NCBI GenBank assembly: GCA_964425195.1 | Contig: CAYRLG010000004.1 | Coordinates: forward strand, 1 to 64,000 | Direction of reading: 5' to 3' | Length of the DNA: 64,000 nucleotides | From: Desulfamplus sp964425195 | Lineage (GTDB): Bacteria; Desulfobacterota; Desulfobacteria; Desulfobacterales; Desulfobacteraceae | Notes under the pieces: generated by a model | Seen by the model: only the letters and a program-made list of their open reading frames with translations | The model's database searches: none | What the model was told of the DNA's origin: nothing | Program-made: the position numbers and the translations under genes | In this document: one piece after another, positions 16,657-26,456 of the stretch | Layout of the letters: the number at the start of each line of letters is the position of its first letter | Numbering within the stretch: the first letter of the stretch is position 1

Positions 16657-17340
16657 TTAATTTCTTGCAATAATATCATCAGCCATAATTTTATACATGG
16701 AGTCTTGATGCGATGAAGAGAGTGTCTTAAGAAGCTCGATACCTTTCTGAGTCTCTCCAGTTTCAATAGCACCCATACCAAGATAAAAAAGAGCATCGTC
16801 TTTCATAAATGGATTGTCACCATCAGCTACTCTTTTAAAGTAAGTTTCTGCTTCTTGGTATCTCTTTAGAGATTGACAAGTTTGACCTAAAGAGACCAGT
16901 ATAATATTTTGCATAACAGGATCGCTTGGAAAATCATCTAAGGCTGGTAGATAATGCTGATATGCAGCTTCATACTCTCCTGCGGCATAGCATATATCTG
17001 CAAATCTGACTCTTCCTATTTTTCCTGATGATGTATTGGAGTAGTCACTAATAAGTGACTCAAACTGCTCTTTAACAGCCAGATATCCTTCAGAAGGAAG
17101 GTTGTGTGTGTTGTAAATCTTAAGAGCATCTGAAAGCATAAGAGAAGCCTTGGTATCTGCGGAACGTATAGTGTAAATCGTCCCCACAGCAATAGAGATA
17201 ATAGAAACAACTATTATCCCTCCAACGATCAACTGTTTTTTCAATTTTTTTGCGGTTTCAAGAGTCTTGTACATTGATTCAAGAAACGGATCTGGCTGTT
17301 CAAGCTCTTTTTTGCGTGCATTTGATATTCTATCTGCCAT
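16657..17340 (-). CDS. Membrane-anchored TPR protein, YfgM-like
   Basis: 227 residues. A cytosolic N terminus of about 35 residues is followed by one membrane helix (about 37-59, rich in Ile, Val and Gly) and then tetratricopeptide repeats to the end: AAGEYEAAYQHYLPALDDFP, SLKRYQEAETYFKRVA and ETGETQKGIELL. The arrangement matches YfgM-type ancillary SecYEG/BamB-associated TPR proteins, which help pass exported proteins to periplasmic chaperones. GAGG precedes the ATG. The gene follows the SH3 gene after a hairpin and ends at a strong terminator. Confidence 0.78.
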   Translation of the reverse strand: MADRISNARKKELEQPDPFLESMYKTLETAKKLKKQLIVGGIIVVSIISIAVGTIYTIRSADTKASLMLSDALKIYNTHNLPSEGYLAVKEQFESLISDYSNTSSGKIGRVRFADICYAAGEYEAAYQHYLPALDDFPSDPVMQNIILVSLGQTCQSLKRYQEAETYFKRVADGDNPFMKDDALFYLGMGAIETGETQKGIELLKTLSSSHQDSMYKIMADDIIARN

Positions 17341-17414
17341 AATATCCTCGTAACCATCTATCCTTTTAAAATTTTCAAATTAATCATATAAGTTATCATC
17401 GCTATACAAAAGAA

Positions 17415-17461
17415 GCCGAGAAGTATGTACACTTAATACACAAATGAACATACTTCTCGGC
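17415..17461 (-). terminator. 14-bp perfect inverted repeat, probable terminator
   Basis: GCCGAGAAGTATGT (17415-17428) and ACATACTTCTCGGC (17448-17461) form a 14-bp perfect stem with a 19-nt loop. On the minus strand it follows the SH3-gene stop and is trailed by TTCTTTTG. The long loop and weak T run make a regulatory or attenuating role possible too. Confidence 0.6.
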
Positions 17462-17532
17462 ATCTATTAAATCGCCACAAATATAATATATAAAGATACA
17501 ACGTATATTATATTCATAACTATAGGCGTCAA

Positions 17533-18033
17533 CTACCAAACAAGTGAATTAAAAATCCATCCTGTTTCACCGTCTGCATGTTGAACTTTAACCCAAGTTC
17601 CTTGTTTCTCTAACACTTTAAAGGGAACTCCTCTCTCTACAGTAAATGCAAGTGGCTGCTCCTGCCCCGGACCTTTTCTTACATTGCATTTATCTTTTAT
17701 AGTTATTACAGATTGGGTCTTATCAACAAGAGTACCATGTATCCACCCGATATCATTTTCAAAATCTTTGAACTTTATCCATCCATCTTTTTTCTCAACT
17801 ACAATGATAGGATAGTACATTTCAGTCTTCCATAGAACTTCAGCATCAACTTTTGGAGATGACCGAACATTGGCAAGTTTTGCTTTAACAGACAACCTCT
17901 CTTGACTCAAAGCAGTATCAGGGGAAAAAACCATAACTGTAAATAGCAGTAATGATACTAAACTCATAAAAAATATATTTGTAAGCTGCCATCCACTTTT
18001 ATGCTCTGATCTCTTTAAATTCATAAAATACAT
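17533..18033 (-). CDS. Exported protein with two bacterial SH3 domains
   Basis: 166 residues from the ATG at 18033. This start is chosen because the TTG further upstream touches the AGGAGGAGG site. A hydrophobic segment (LTNIFFMSLVSLLLFTVMVF) ends near SPDTALSQ, a signal peptide or anchor. Two SH3b domains follow: residues about 48-98 (ANVRSSPKVDAEVLWKTE ... GWIHGTLV) and 105-166 (CNVRKGPGQEQPLAF ... GETGWIFNSLVW). SH3b domains commonly bind peptidoglycan or proteins in the periplasm; the ligand is unknown. Confidence 0.82.
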   Translation of the reverse strand: MYFMNLKRSEHKSGWQLTNIFFMSLVSLLLFTVMVFSPDTALSQERLSVKAKLANVRSSPKVDAEVLWKTEMYYPIIVVEKKDGWIKFKDFENDIGWIHGTLVDKTQSVITIKDKCNVRKGPGQEQPLAFTVERGVPFKVLEKQGTWVKVQHADGETGWIFNSLVW

Positions 18034-18281
18034 TTCTCTAACCAAACCTCCTCCTATATGTTACTTAAAAAAATTAATATTTTAAGGTCATCGAATAAAC
18101 TCACACATACAGTACAACATATCCGAGCCTCACCTGACATTAAAAATATGCTATTTATAAAAGCACAGATAAAAGATATATACAATAATATATACAATAT
18201 TACTATTACAGGTACACCAATATGTCAACCCAAGTAGAAAGCCTTAAATCTGAACTATTATCAACAGATCACCCTCAAAAT

Positions 18282-20354
18282 TTAAACTTTAAACTCTCCG
18301 ACAATAAAACTTAGTTTTGCCGCCATGCTTTTCAACTCTTCGGCATTTGATGTTATTTTGTTACTACCAGTTCCCATTTTTTTGGTCGCACTGTTTACTT
18401 GCTCAATGTCTTTAGTGATATCTTTGGCAACTGTGGTTGTATTGTTTACAGTTATGCTGACATTTTCTATACCAATTGCTGTTTGTGCGATGTTTTCTGC
18501 AATTTCACGAGTTGTTGCTGACTGCTCTGCAACAGAAGATGAAATAGTTGCCACAATTTGATCAACTGCTGTTATAACACCGGCAATCTCATTGATTTGA
18601 GTAAGAGTTGATGCAGTTGTGCTCTGTACATTATCAATCTGCTTTTTGATGCTAAGAGTTGCATCTGAAGTCTGTTTTGCAAGATTTTTAATCTCACCCG
18701 CAACAACAGCAAAGCCTTTTCCAGCCTCTCCAGCTCTTGCAGCTTCAATTGTAGCATTCAAAGCAAGAAGATTTGTTTGATCGGAAATCTCTGTAATTGC
18801 CTCAACAACCTTTCCTATCTCTTGAGCTACGCTTCCTAACTCTGCCATTTTTTGAGCTGCGACACTACTTTTTAATACAGCCTTTTGAGATACCTCTTTT
18901 GATTGTTGTGTATTTTGTGTTATCTCTTTTATTGTAACTGCCATCTCTTCAGCCATTGAAGCTACCATTGATAAACCTTCAGATGACTCTTCCATAATAG
19001 AGGCAACACTATTAAGATTATCACTCATAGATTTAGCAGATTTAGAGACATTGCCAGCCATATCAGAAGTAGTTTCAATACCAGAAGAGAGGTGGTTAGC
19101 AATATCAAGAAGTTGATCAGATGAGCCATCCATTATATTTGAATGCTTACCTATCTGTTTTATAATCTCTTGAAGGTTTTCAATAAATTGATTGAACTGC
19201 ACTGCAAGCTCACCAATTTCATCTTGGCTATTTACATGGAGACGCATTGTTAAGTCTCCTTTTGCAGTTTTTTTAATCTGTTCAATAGCAGCATTTATAG
19301 GACGGATAATTGTCCCAGAAAAGAGAGCTATTGCAATAGCGGTAATAAACATAGAGATAAAGCCAATAAAAACGCATAAACCTGTAATTGAGCGGCTATC
19401 TTCAAGAACCTTATTTATTGGAATATTTACAACAAAAGACCATGGAGAGTCACTATTACTTATATTTATTGGAACAAATAGGGTGTGAACTTCAGTTTTA
19501 AGTGTCGCAGAATAGTCTATCATTGTAAATACAGCTCCAGACTTAATAGCATTAGCAGCCTCTTGCCACAATTTATAGACTCTTGAGTTATCAGAACTAT
19601 CTCTATTTTTAGAGGCTGTTTCGGCTTCAATAATATCTGCACCTATCTTTGAGGTATCAGTATTAGCTACATATTTGCCTGAATTTGATATCACGCTTGC
19701 ATCTCCAGTCTCAAATGGACGGATTGTCATGATCATTTTGCTTATATCTTCAAGAGTTATATCAATGCCAACAACTCCAATACAGTTTCCGTTTTCAATA
19801 ATGGGAACACAGGCACTGGTCATAAGAATCTTTAGATCTTCATCTTCGTAAGGCTCCATAAGAAGAGGTGATTTTGAATTTTTGGCTAAAGAGTAGTAAT
19901 CATTTTCCATATACTCGCTATATAAATCTTGAGTAAATGAAGTATCAGAGACAATCTCTCCACCTTCTCTGTAGAACCATGAGTAGTAGGCATTTTTATC
20001 GTACAGAGTATCTGGATCGATCATAACCCATATACCGTGAAAATCTCTATTTTTCTCTATAACCTGCCTTACGATATTGTCTAAAAGTAAGGGGTCTGGT
20101 TTTAGATTGCTATTTTTTATCCCTTCAAGTGTTCTGGCAATAACCATTGTTGAATCCATAGCTCTATCAATCTTTGATTTAACAACACTGCTGTGCCTAT
20201 AAGCCATCTCAACTGCTTTATCCAATGCACTTTTTTTTGTCATATTACCCGATTTGACAGCAATAAAACCTATGGTAATAGCAAACGCTATTAGTATTAC
20301 AGAGCATATTGTCAAAAGCATTTTAGCTTTCAATCTAAGATTTTTTAATAGCAT
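18282..20354 (-). CDS. Methyl-accepting chemotaxis protein (dCache sensor)
   Basis: 690 residues from the ATG at 20354; an upstream TTG overlaps the GAGGAG site. TM1 is near residues 8-33, followed by a periplasmic dCache sensor (FHGIWVMIDPDTLYDKNAYYSWFYREGG, VGIDITLEDI) to about 320, TM2 near 325-350, HAMP (RPINAAIEQIKKTAKGDLTMRL), and a signalling domain with the hairpin tip EISDQTNLLALNATIEAARAGEAGKGFAVVAGEI. No C-terminal NWETF-like tether for CheR is present. dCache domains often sense amino acids or organic acids. No che genes are nearby. Confidence 0.93.
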   Translation of the reverse strand: MLLKNLRLKAKMLLTICSVILIAFAITIGFIAVKSGNMTKKSALDKAVEMAYRHSSVVKSKIDRAMDSTMVIARTLEGIKNSNLKPDPLLLDNIVRQVIEKNRDFHGIWVMIDPDTLYDKNAYYSWFYREGGEIVSDTSFTQDLYSEYMENDYYSLAKNSKSPLLMEPYEDEDLKILMTSACVPIIENGNCIGVVGIDITLEDISKMIMTIRPFETGDASVISNSGKYVANTDTSKIGADIIEAETASKNRDSSDNSRVYKLWQEAANAIKSGAVFTMIDYSATLKTEVHTLFVPINISNSDSPWSFVVNIPINKVLEDSRSITGLCVFIGFISMFITAIAIALFSGTIIRPINAAIEQIKKTAKGDLTMRLHVNSQDEIGELAVQFNQFIENLQEIIKQIGKHSNIMDGSSDQLLDIANHLSSGIETTSDMAGNVSKSAKSMSDNLNSVASIMEESSEGLSMVASMAEEMAVTIKEITQNTQQSKEVSQKAVLKSSVAAQKMAELGSVAQEIGKVVEAITEISDQTNLLALNATIEAARAGEAGKGFAVVAGEIKNLAKQTSDATLSIKKQIDNVQSTTASTLTQINEIAGVITAVDQIVATISSSVAEQSATTREIAENIAQTAIGIENVSITVNNTTTVAKDITKDIEQVNSATKKMGTGSNKITSNAEELKSMAAKLSFIVGEFKV

Positions 20355-20532
20355 GGCTCTCCTCAAAAGTTATGAGCTTAGTTTATTTTTCTCTTTTATC
20401 AAGAATTGAATCTTGTAAAATCATTGTGAACATACTATTTCTACACAAAACGGTATTGTAACCACAAAAAATTTATCCCTTAAGATATTATAAATAATAG
20501 TTAATAGCAATATTGAAGGAGTCTCTAAAAAT

Positions 20533-22116
20533 ATGGCTGATAAATACTTTATAAAAAAGATCGATATTAATGAGCCAGTTACGACAGTTTTTGGCTGGCA
20601 TGAAAAAATAGGAGCATTTGAACGGCTCACCCCTCCATGGATGAGACTTAAGAACATACATAAGAGAGGTAATGGCATTAAGACTGGAACAAAGGTTAAT
20701 ATGGATATCTGTTTTGCCAATATTCCATTTCCTATAGAGGCAGAACACATTGGATATGAAAAAAACAGTTTTTTTAAAGATAGGTTATCAGGGGGTATAT
20801 TTTCAAAATGGGAACATACTCACACATTCACACCTATTTTAAATAACAATAACCTCTCTTGTAGCCATAATGGTTCTTACGAACATACTACTTTGAGCAA
20901 CATTGCTTTTTCAAGGCTTGAAGATAGGATTGATTATGCTCTCCCATTTCATATTCCTGACAGTTTGCACAGCTTTATAGAATCTGAACTTTACCGACTT
21001 TTCAACTATCGACACAGTGTAATGATAAACGATCTTGAACGCCATAGAGATTTTCAATTGAGCATAAGTTCTAACGCAGACTACAAAACTTCTTTAACAG
21101 AACAGCCATCGGCTAATATCGTAAAACCTTTGACCATTCTTGTATCAGGTGCAAGCGGACCAGTTGGAAATGCACTTATCCCATTTTTGACAACTGGTGG
21201 ACACAAGGTTATTAAACTTGTAAGAGATAAAAACTCCAAAAAACAATCCTCTGAAATAGATAGAAAAGAGATAGATACTATAGAGTGGAATCCATATAGA
21301 GGAGAGCTTGATCTTGATAAGCTAAAAAATATTATCTATGAGTTACAAGAGGGCAGAGAGATTGGCAAAATTGATGTAGTTATTAATCTAAATGGCTACC
21401 ATATAGGTTCGGATAGATGGACAGATAAAACAAAAGAGCTTATCGTAAAAAGCAGAAATCTATCTACCAGTTTGCTTGCAGAGAAAATAAGTCAATTACC
21501 CAAAGAGATCAGACCAGAACTTTTTATATCAGCATCTGCAACAGGTTTTTATGGAGATTGCGGTGATTCATGTCTTGATGAGAACAGTTGCAGTGGCTCT
21601 CTTTTTATCTCAAATGTCTGCTCTGATTGGGAAAATTGTGCAGCAAAAGTTCAAGATTGTGGTGTCAGAACAGTATTTGCCCGTATGGGTGTTGTTCTCA
21701 CACCTGCTGGCGGAGCGTTGGAGAGGCTTTTACCAGCTTTTATGTTAGGACTTGGAACAAAGATAGGAACAGGCAAACAGTACATGAGTTGGATAAGCAT
21801 GGATGATCTTGTTTATGCTTTGCACCATATAATAATTAAGAAGTCTATTCATGGGGCAGTCAATCTGATATCTCCAAATCCAGTTACAAACCAAGAGTTT
21901 ACACAGACTCTTGCACAAGTATTATCAAGACCCGCACCATTTACCCTGCCAGCGTCATTAATTCGTATTATATGGGGTGAAATGGGGCAGGAGGTTCTGC
22001 TTGCAAGCACCAGAGCAATTCCCGAGAAACTTGTAAGTTCTGGCTTCAAATTTTCCCATCCAACACTTGAACAGGCATTAAGACACCTTATTGGAAGAGA
22101 AAAATATTTAAGGTAA
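20533..22116 (+). CDS. SRPBCC domain fused to TIGR01777-type epimerase
   Basis: 527 residues. The first 155 form a SRPBCC/cyclase-like ligand pocket (VFGWHEKIGAFERLTPPWM). Residues from about 198 form an NAD(P)-binding extended SDR of the YfcH/TIGR01777 family: VSGASGPVGNALIPFL dinucleotide motif, VINLNGYHIGSDRWTDKTKELIVKSR, SASATGFYGDCGD and a C-terminal segment RAIPEKLVSSGFKFSHPTLEQAL. Both parts occur fused in other bacteria, and the substrate is not known. GGAG lies 9 bases before the ATG, and the next gene starts 8 bp after the stop. Confidence 0.88.
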   Translation: MADKYFIKKIDINEPVTTVFGWHEKIGAFERLTPPWMRLKNIHKRGNGIKTGTKVNMDICFANIPFPIEAEHIGYEKNSFFKDRLSGGIFSKWEHTHTFTPILNNNNLSCSHNGSYEHTTLSNIAFSRLEDRIDYALPFHIPDSLHSFIESELYRLFNYRHSVMINDLERHRDFQLSISSNADYKTSLTEQPSANIVKPLTILVSGASGPVGNALIPFLTTGGHKVIKLVRDKNSKKQSSEIDRKEIDTIEWNPYRGELDLDKLKNIIYELQEGREIGKIDVVINLNGYHIGSDRWTDKTKELIVKSRNLSTSLLAEKISQLPKEIRPELFISASATGFYGDCGDSCLDENSCSGSLFISNVCSDWENCAAKVQDCGVRTVFARMGVVLTPAGGALERLLPAFMLGLGTKIGTGKQYMSWISMDDLVYALHHIIIKKSIHGAVNLISPNPVTNQEFTQTLAQVLSRPAPFTLPASLIRIIWGEMGQEVLLASTRAIPEKLVSSGFKFSHPTLEQALRHLIGREKYLR

Positions 22117-22123
22117 TTTAAAG

Positions 22124-25100
22124 ATGAGTCTTAGAAAAACGACATTTTTTATCATTGTCTTCTGTTTTACAATACTTGTGATAGTTCTGTTTATAACAAC
22201 TAAAAACATAACCTATAGTAAATTTAAGGCTCTTGAAGACAAACTTATTCTATCCAACCTTAATCGTGGGCATAATGCAATTTATGCTATCATCTCAAAT
22301 CTTGAGGTTTTAGCTGCTGATTGGGCTTTTTGGGATGACACCTATCAGTTTTTGCAGGGAAATAAAAAAGATTACATAGATTCTAATCTCCCTGTTGAGA
22401 CTTTTATCAATCAGAAAAACAATATAATCATGCTGCTCAATATAAAAAAAGAGTTAGTGTGGGGAAAGTATCTTCCTCCCCTTAGTGAAGAGCTTATTGA
22501 TCTGCCCGCTGGAATTGAGGAGAAGATAGTATCATTAATCGAAAATTCCAAAGTATCTTCTAAGGGTAAAAGAGGATTTAAAGGAGTTACTCTCTTTAAT
22601 AACATAATTTATATGATCGTATGCAAGCCAATACTTACAAGTAATTTAGAAGGTGAATCTGCTGGCTGGTTTATTATGGCAAGGGAGCTTGAACAAAATG
22701 TTGTGAAAACAGTTGAGGAGCGTACAGAGCTTGCCTTTGAGATTGTAAAGATAAATGATACCAACTTGCCTCAACATCTACGTTTAATAATAGAGCAAGT
22801 AGAGGTTGATAACGAGCTAAAACCAATAATAACCAAACAAAACGATACGCTTATCTGTTCTGGTATTATAAGAGATATTGAGGGCAATCCAGTTGCTCTG
22901 CTAAGTGTTAAAACATCAAGAGATATTTTTAACTCAGGTGTAACTGCATCACGTATGATTCTTGTTGCTATGGCTATTACAGGAATTTTTATGGGGTTTA
23001 TCTCACTTTTTCTTTTGGAAAAGAGAGTTATTAGGCGAATAGTCACTTTAAATAATCAGGTTAAAGAGATTACAAGATATGGATATAAGCAGCCTGTTGG
23101 GCTAACTGGAAGCGATGAGATCGCCTTTCTCTCTAAGAACATACAGGAGATGCTTGTAAAAATACATGAGAACGAGCAGTTTCTCACCCAGATTTTTGAA
23201 GCTATTCCAGCAGGAGTTGTGGTTATAGATGAAGAGTCTGGTATTGTAAAAGAGATAAGTTTGGCTGCCCTTCTTATGATTGGTAAAAAATATGAAGATG
23301 TGGTTGGAACAAGCTCTATTCAATTTTTATTACCTTACCCACCAGAAATATTTGATAAACCAAAGAGTATTGGCAACCATAACGAAATTCTTGTCAAATC
23401 GATGAAAACAACACTTATAACCGAGAAAGGGGAGGAGATTCCAGTTATAAGATCAGTTGCAAGAGTGGTAAGAGATGGTAAAAAGATGTTACTTGAGATG
23501 TTTCTTGATTTTACTGAACTTCACGTAACACAAAAAGCACTAAGTGATTCCGAAGAAAAGTACAAAGCTCTTTTTATGAACACTGGAAATGCCACTATTC
23601 TTCTGGCAGAAGATGCAACTATTCACCTTGCAAATCAGGAATTTATTAAACTTTCAAAAATTCCTGAAAATGAGTCGGTTGTAGGTAGATCATCTGTTGA
23701 GTTCTTTCATCCTGAAGAGGGAAAGCGAATAATTGAATTTCACAAACTTCGTCGTAGTGGGCTAACTAACGCTGCTCCAACACAGTATGAGACGCGTTTT
23801 AAGGATTATAATGGCGATATTCACTTTATTAATATGACCATTTCTATGCTTCCCGGAACAAGTGTAAGTATCTGCTCTATGATTGATATAACTGAGTGGA
23901 AAAAAGCAGAGCAGGCACTTGCCAAAAAAGCCATTTTTGACTCTCTTACAAATCTTCCTAACAGGCAACTTTTTAACAACCGGCTTGAACATGCAATTGA
24001 CTTTGCACATCGAAATAGCACCATGGTAGGTGTCTTTTTGCTTGATATTGATGATTTTAAAAACGTCAATGATAGCATGGGACACCAATTTGGAGATAAA
24101 GTTTTGCAGGAGGTATCTTTAAGGCTCAAAAACCATATTAGCAAAACAGATACCCTTGCAAGGTTAGGAGGAGATGAGTTTACACTGCTTATTCAAGACT
24201 TAAGTGATATTGGAGAACTTTGCAAAGTTGCAGATTCTATTATTGAAGATTTCAAGATACCTTTTATGATAAATTCTATGGAATTCTATTTAGGTGTAAG
24301 TATTGGTATCTCTGTTTTTCCAAATGATGGTTCTACCCCTGAAGAGTTAATAAAGAATGCTGATTTAGCTATGTATCAATCAAAACAGCAGGGAAAGAAC
24401 AGATACAGGATATTTACCGAAGAGCTTAATATAAAGGCACAGTCTCGAATAGGACTTGAAAGAGATTTACGTCAATCTATTGCAACTGAAAATTTTGAAG
24501 TTTACTATCAGCCCAAAATTTCTATTAAGACTGGTGAGATTTATGGTATGGAGGCACTTGTTCGTGGCAAAAGAGCAGATAATAGCATAATTCCGCCGTC
24601 TGAATTTATACCTTTTGCGGAAGAGAGCGGTTTGGTAGTTCCTCTTGATATGATTGTTCTAAAAAAAGCGTGTGCCAAAACTGCCCAATGGATAGAGGAG
24701 AATAAAAGAAATCTTGTAGTATCTGTAAACATCTCAACAAGACACTTTCATATCAAAAATTTTGTTGAGTCTGTAAGAGATATACTAAACAGCACTTCGC
24801 TTCCTCCATCATCTCTTGAACTTGAAGTGACTGAAACTGCACTTATGAAAGATATTGCTCAGGCAATGTCATCAATAGAAGAGTTAAATGATTTAGGCGT
24901 ATCGTTCTCATTAGATGATTTTGGAACAGGATATTCATCTTTGTACTACCTGAGCAATTTACCTTTTCAAACTTTAAAAATAGATAAAAGTTTTATTGAT
25001 CACCTCTGCGATACAAAAAACAACACTTCAGCAGAGCTCGTCAAAATAATTATCTCTCTTGCAGGTAATATGGATATGAAGGTTGTTGCAGAGGGTGTTG

Positions 25101-25216
25101 AACGAAAAGAGCAGCTTGATAAATTAAGATTGCTTGGATGCGATCAGGCTCAAGGTTATCTCGTATCTAAGCCCCTACCTGCCGAACAATTTGAGCTATT
25201 TATGTTTAAAATATAA
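22124..25216 (+). CDS. CHASE4-HAMP-PAS-PAS-GGDEF-EAL c-di-GMP protein
   Basis: 1030 residues. TM1 (about 7-26), a periplasmic CHASE4 domain with ADWAFWDDTYQF (65-76), TM2 (about 274-297), HAMP, PAS1 from about 349, PAS2 from about 476. The GGDEF domain is intact (LARLGGDEF, GGDEF about 682-686) but the inhibitory RxxD site is SKTD, so product inhibition is probably absent. EAL is complete: E810-A-L, NISTRH, DDFGTGYSS, KIDKSFI, AEGVE. Both synthesis and breakdown of c-di-GMP are possible. It follows the epimerase by 7 bp, so one operon is likely. Confidence 0.93.
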   Translation: MSLRKTTFFIIVFCFTILVIVLFITTKNITYSKFKALEDKLILSNLNRGHNAIYAIISNLEVLAADWAFWDDTYQFLQGNKKDYIDSNLPVETFINQKNNIIMLLNIKKELVWGKYLPPLSEELIDLPAGIEEKIVSLIENSKVSSKGKRGFKGVTLFNNIIYMIVCKPILTSNLEGESAGWFIMARELEQNVVKTVEERTELAFEIVKINDTNLPQHLRLIIEQVEVDNELKPIITKQNDTLICSGIIRDIEGNPVALLSVKTSRDIFNSGVTASRMILVAMAITGIFMGFISLFLLEKRVIRRIVTLNNQVKEITRYGYKQPVGLTGSDEIAFLSKNIQEMLVKIHENEQFLTQIFEAIPAGVVVIDEESGIVKEISLAALLMIGKKYEDVVGTSSIQFLLPYPPEIFDKPKSIGNHNEILVKSMKTTLITEKGEEIPVIRSVARVVRDGKKMLLEMFLDFTELHVTQKALSDSEEKYKALFMNTGNATILLAEDATIHLANQEFIKLSKIPENESVVGRSSVEFFHPEEGKRIIEFHKLRRSGLTNAAPTQYETRFKDYNGDIHFINMTISMLPGTSVSICSMIDITEWKKAEQALAKKAIFDSLTNLPNRQLFNNRLEHAIDFAHRNSTMVGVFLLDIDDFKNVNDSMGHQFGDKVLQEVSLRLKNHISKTDTLARLGGDEFTLLIQDLSDIGELCKVADSIIEDFKIPFMINSMEFYLGVSIGISVFPNDGSTPEELIKNADLAMYQSKQQGKNRYRIFTEELNIKAQSRIGLERDLRQSIATENFEVYYQPKISIKTGEIYGMEALVRGKRADNSIIPPSEFIPFAEESGLVVPLDMIVLKKACAKTAQWIEENKRNLVVSVNISTRHFHIKNFVESVRDILNSTSLPPSSLELEVTETALMKDIAQAMSSIEELNDLGVSFSLDDFGTGYSSLYYLSNLPFQTLKIDKSFIDHLCDTKNNTSAELVKIIISLAGNMDMKVVAEGVERKEQLDKLRLLGCDQAQGYLVSKPLPAEQFELFMFKI

Positions 25217-25229
25217 AGGAGATTATTTA

Positions 25230-26429
25230 ATGAACCAATATTTAAAACTTTTTTTTAGTATTATGATGATGGTTGCACTCTGTTTTGGGTATGCAGCAAT
25301 CTATTTCCCTTTGGAACATTATGACTTTGAAAGACTGCACATCTTTCTTTTTAACCTTTGCACAGGCGGTACAATTATCCTCTACTTTACAGAAGGTATA
25401 GGTCGTATCTCTGCCCGCACAGGCTCTTTTTTAGTTTTATCTATATTTTATGCACTATTTGCCTTTCTTGAGATATATCCTATCACCATCTTTATCTCTT
25501 TGGGTTTAGCTTCTATTGTTGAGAGTTTAAGAATTGAACGATTCTCAATATTTCCATGGAACTTTTTTAGCATGAAAGAGAGTGTCTCAGCAAAGTTCCA
25601 TCAAGCCTCACTTCTGTGCCTCTCAATAGGACTTTTAATGTCAAGTGCGGTTATTATAAACAATGAGTATATCCATGCAGTAACTATGAATAAATTGGCT
25701 CTTAACACCTTTTTTCTTGGATTTTCGTTTCCACTATCTTTGATAACACTTTCTGTTATATTCTCAATGATAAGGTTGAATGGAGAGTTTCAAGCCAAAC
25801 ATTGCATAGTTAAAAATATAAATAGAGATAAATTGTACATAAAACTATCTGGTTTGGATAAAATTTTTTGTAAAACTACTGTTGGCAGTATAGTGTCGGT
25901 AATCTGTTTTTGGACTATAAATCTTGGGGTCATTATATTCTTTATCTTTATTCTGTTTGAGAAATTCTATCCACAAATCTTTGTAACTTCCATGCTTTTT
26001 ATCGCAGTTGTAACGGTATTCTATCTATATAGAAAGTATGGACAAAAGATGCAGCAAAAGCAGTTTCTCTCCTCTGGCATAGGTTTTTTGATAGCAACCG
26101 CAATTACTGGAATAATCTATATCTTTTATCAGATGTCTCCGGAATATGATCCTGTAAATACCAAATGGCTTCTTCGTATCCATGTCTTTGCATCTCTCTA
26201 TGGTTGGAATCTGTGCGGTCTTGCCGTGATATGCAGGTTCAAGGACTTTCCCATAAAATTACATTCTGGTTTGGTGATAGTTATTCACTGGCTCACCGCC
26301 ATTATACTTGCACCTCTTGGGACAAACTCTGCACTTGTTGCCATTATGGCTATAGCAGGATACGCTTTTATTGTTATAACCCTCTTTTTCAGCGATATTA
26401 ACAAACAAGAGAGAGGCGTCATAAATTAA
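25230..26429 (+). CDS. Polytopic membrane protein with conserved-looking histidines
   Basis: 399 residues from the ATG at 25230, set by AAAGGAG 10 bases upstream and not by frames opening inside the previous gene. About ten to twelve hydrophobic helices run through it. Histidines lie at helix ends or inside helices: HYDFERLHIF near the start, KFHQAS, RIHVFASLYGWNL and KLHSGLVIVIHW near the end. Such His in membrane helices can bind haem or copper, but no known haem-copper motif is complete. I do not recognise the family. It begins 13 bp after the GGDEF-EAL gene and precedes the DHH gene, so it is part of that operon. Confidence 0.7.
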   Translation: MNQYLKLFFSIMMMVALCFGYAAIYFPLEHYDFERLHIFLFNLCTGGTIILYFTEGIGRISARTGSFLVLSIFYALFAFLEIYPITIFISLGLASIVESLRIERFSIFPWNFFSMKESVSAKFHQASLLCLSIGLLMSSAVIINNEYIHAVTMNKLALNTFFLGFSFPLSLITLSVIFSMIRLNGEFQAKHCIVKNINRDKLYIKLSGLDKIFCKTTVGSIVSVICFWTINLGVIIFFIFILFEKFYPQIFVTSMLFIAVVTVFYLYRKYGQKMQQKQFLSSGIGFLIATAITGIIYIFYQMSPEYDPVNTKWLLRIHVFASLYGWNLCGLAVICRFKDFPIKLHSGLVIVIHWLTAIILAPLGTNSALVAIMAIAGYAFIVITLFFSDINKQERGVIN

Positions 26430-26456
26430 GGCTCTCTTTAATATACAAAGGTAATT

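Noticed and set aside
25134..25229. Extended N terminus of the membrane protein from 25134
   Set aside because: It lies within the GGDEF-EAL gene in another frame; ATG 25230 has a good ribosome site and starts directly with a membrane helix.
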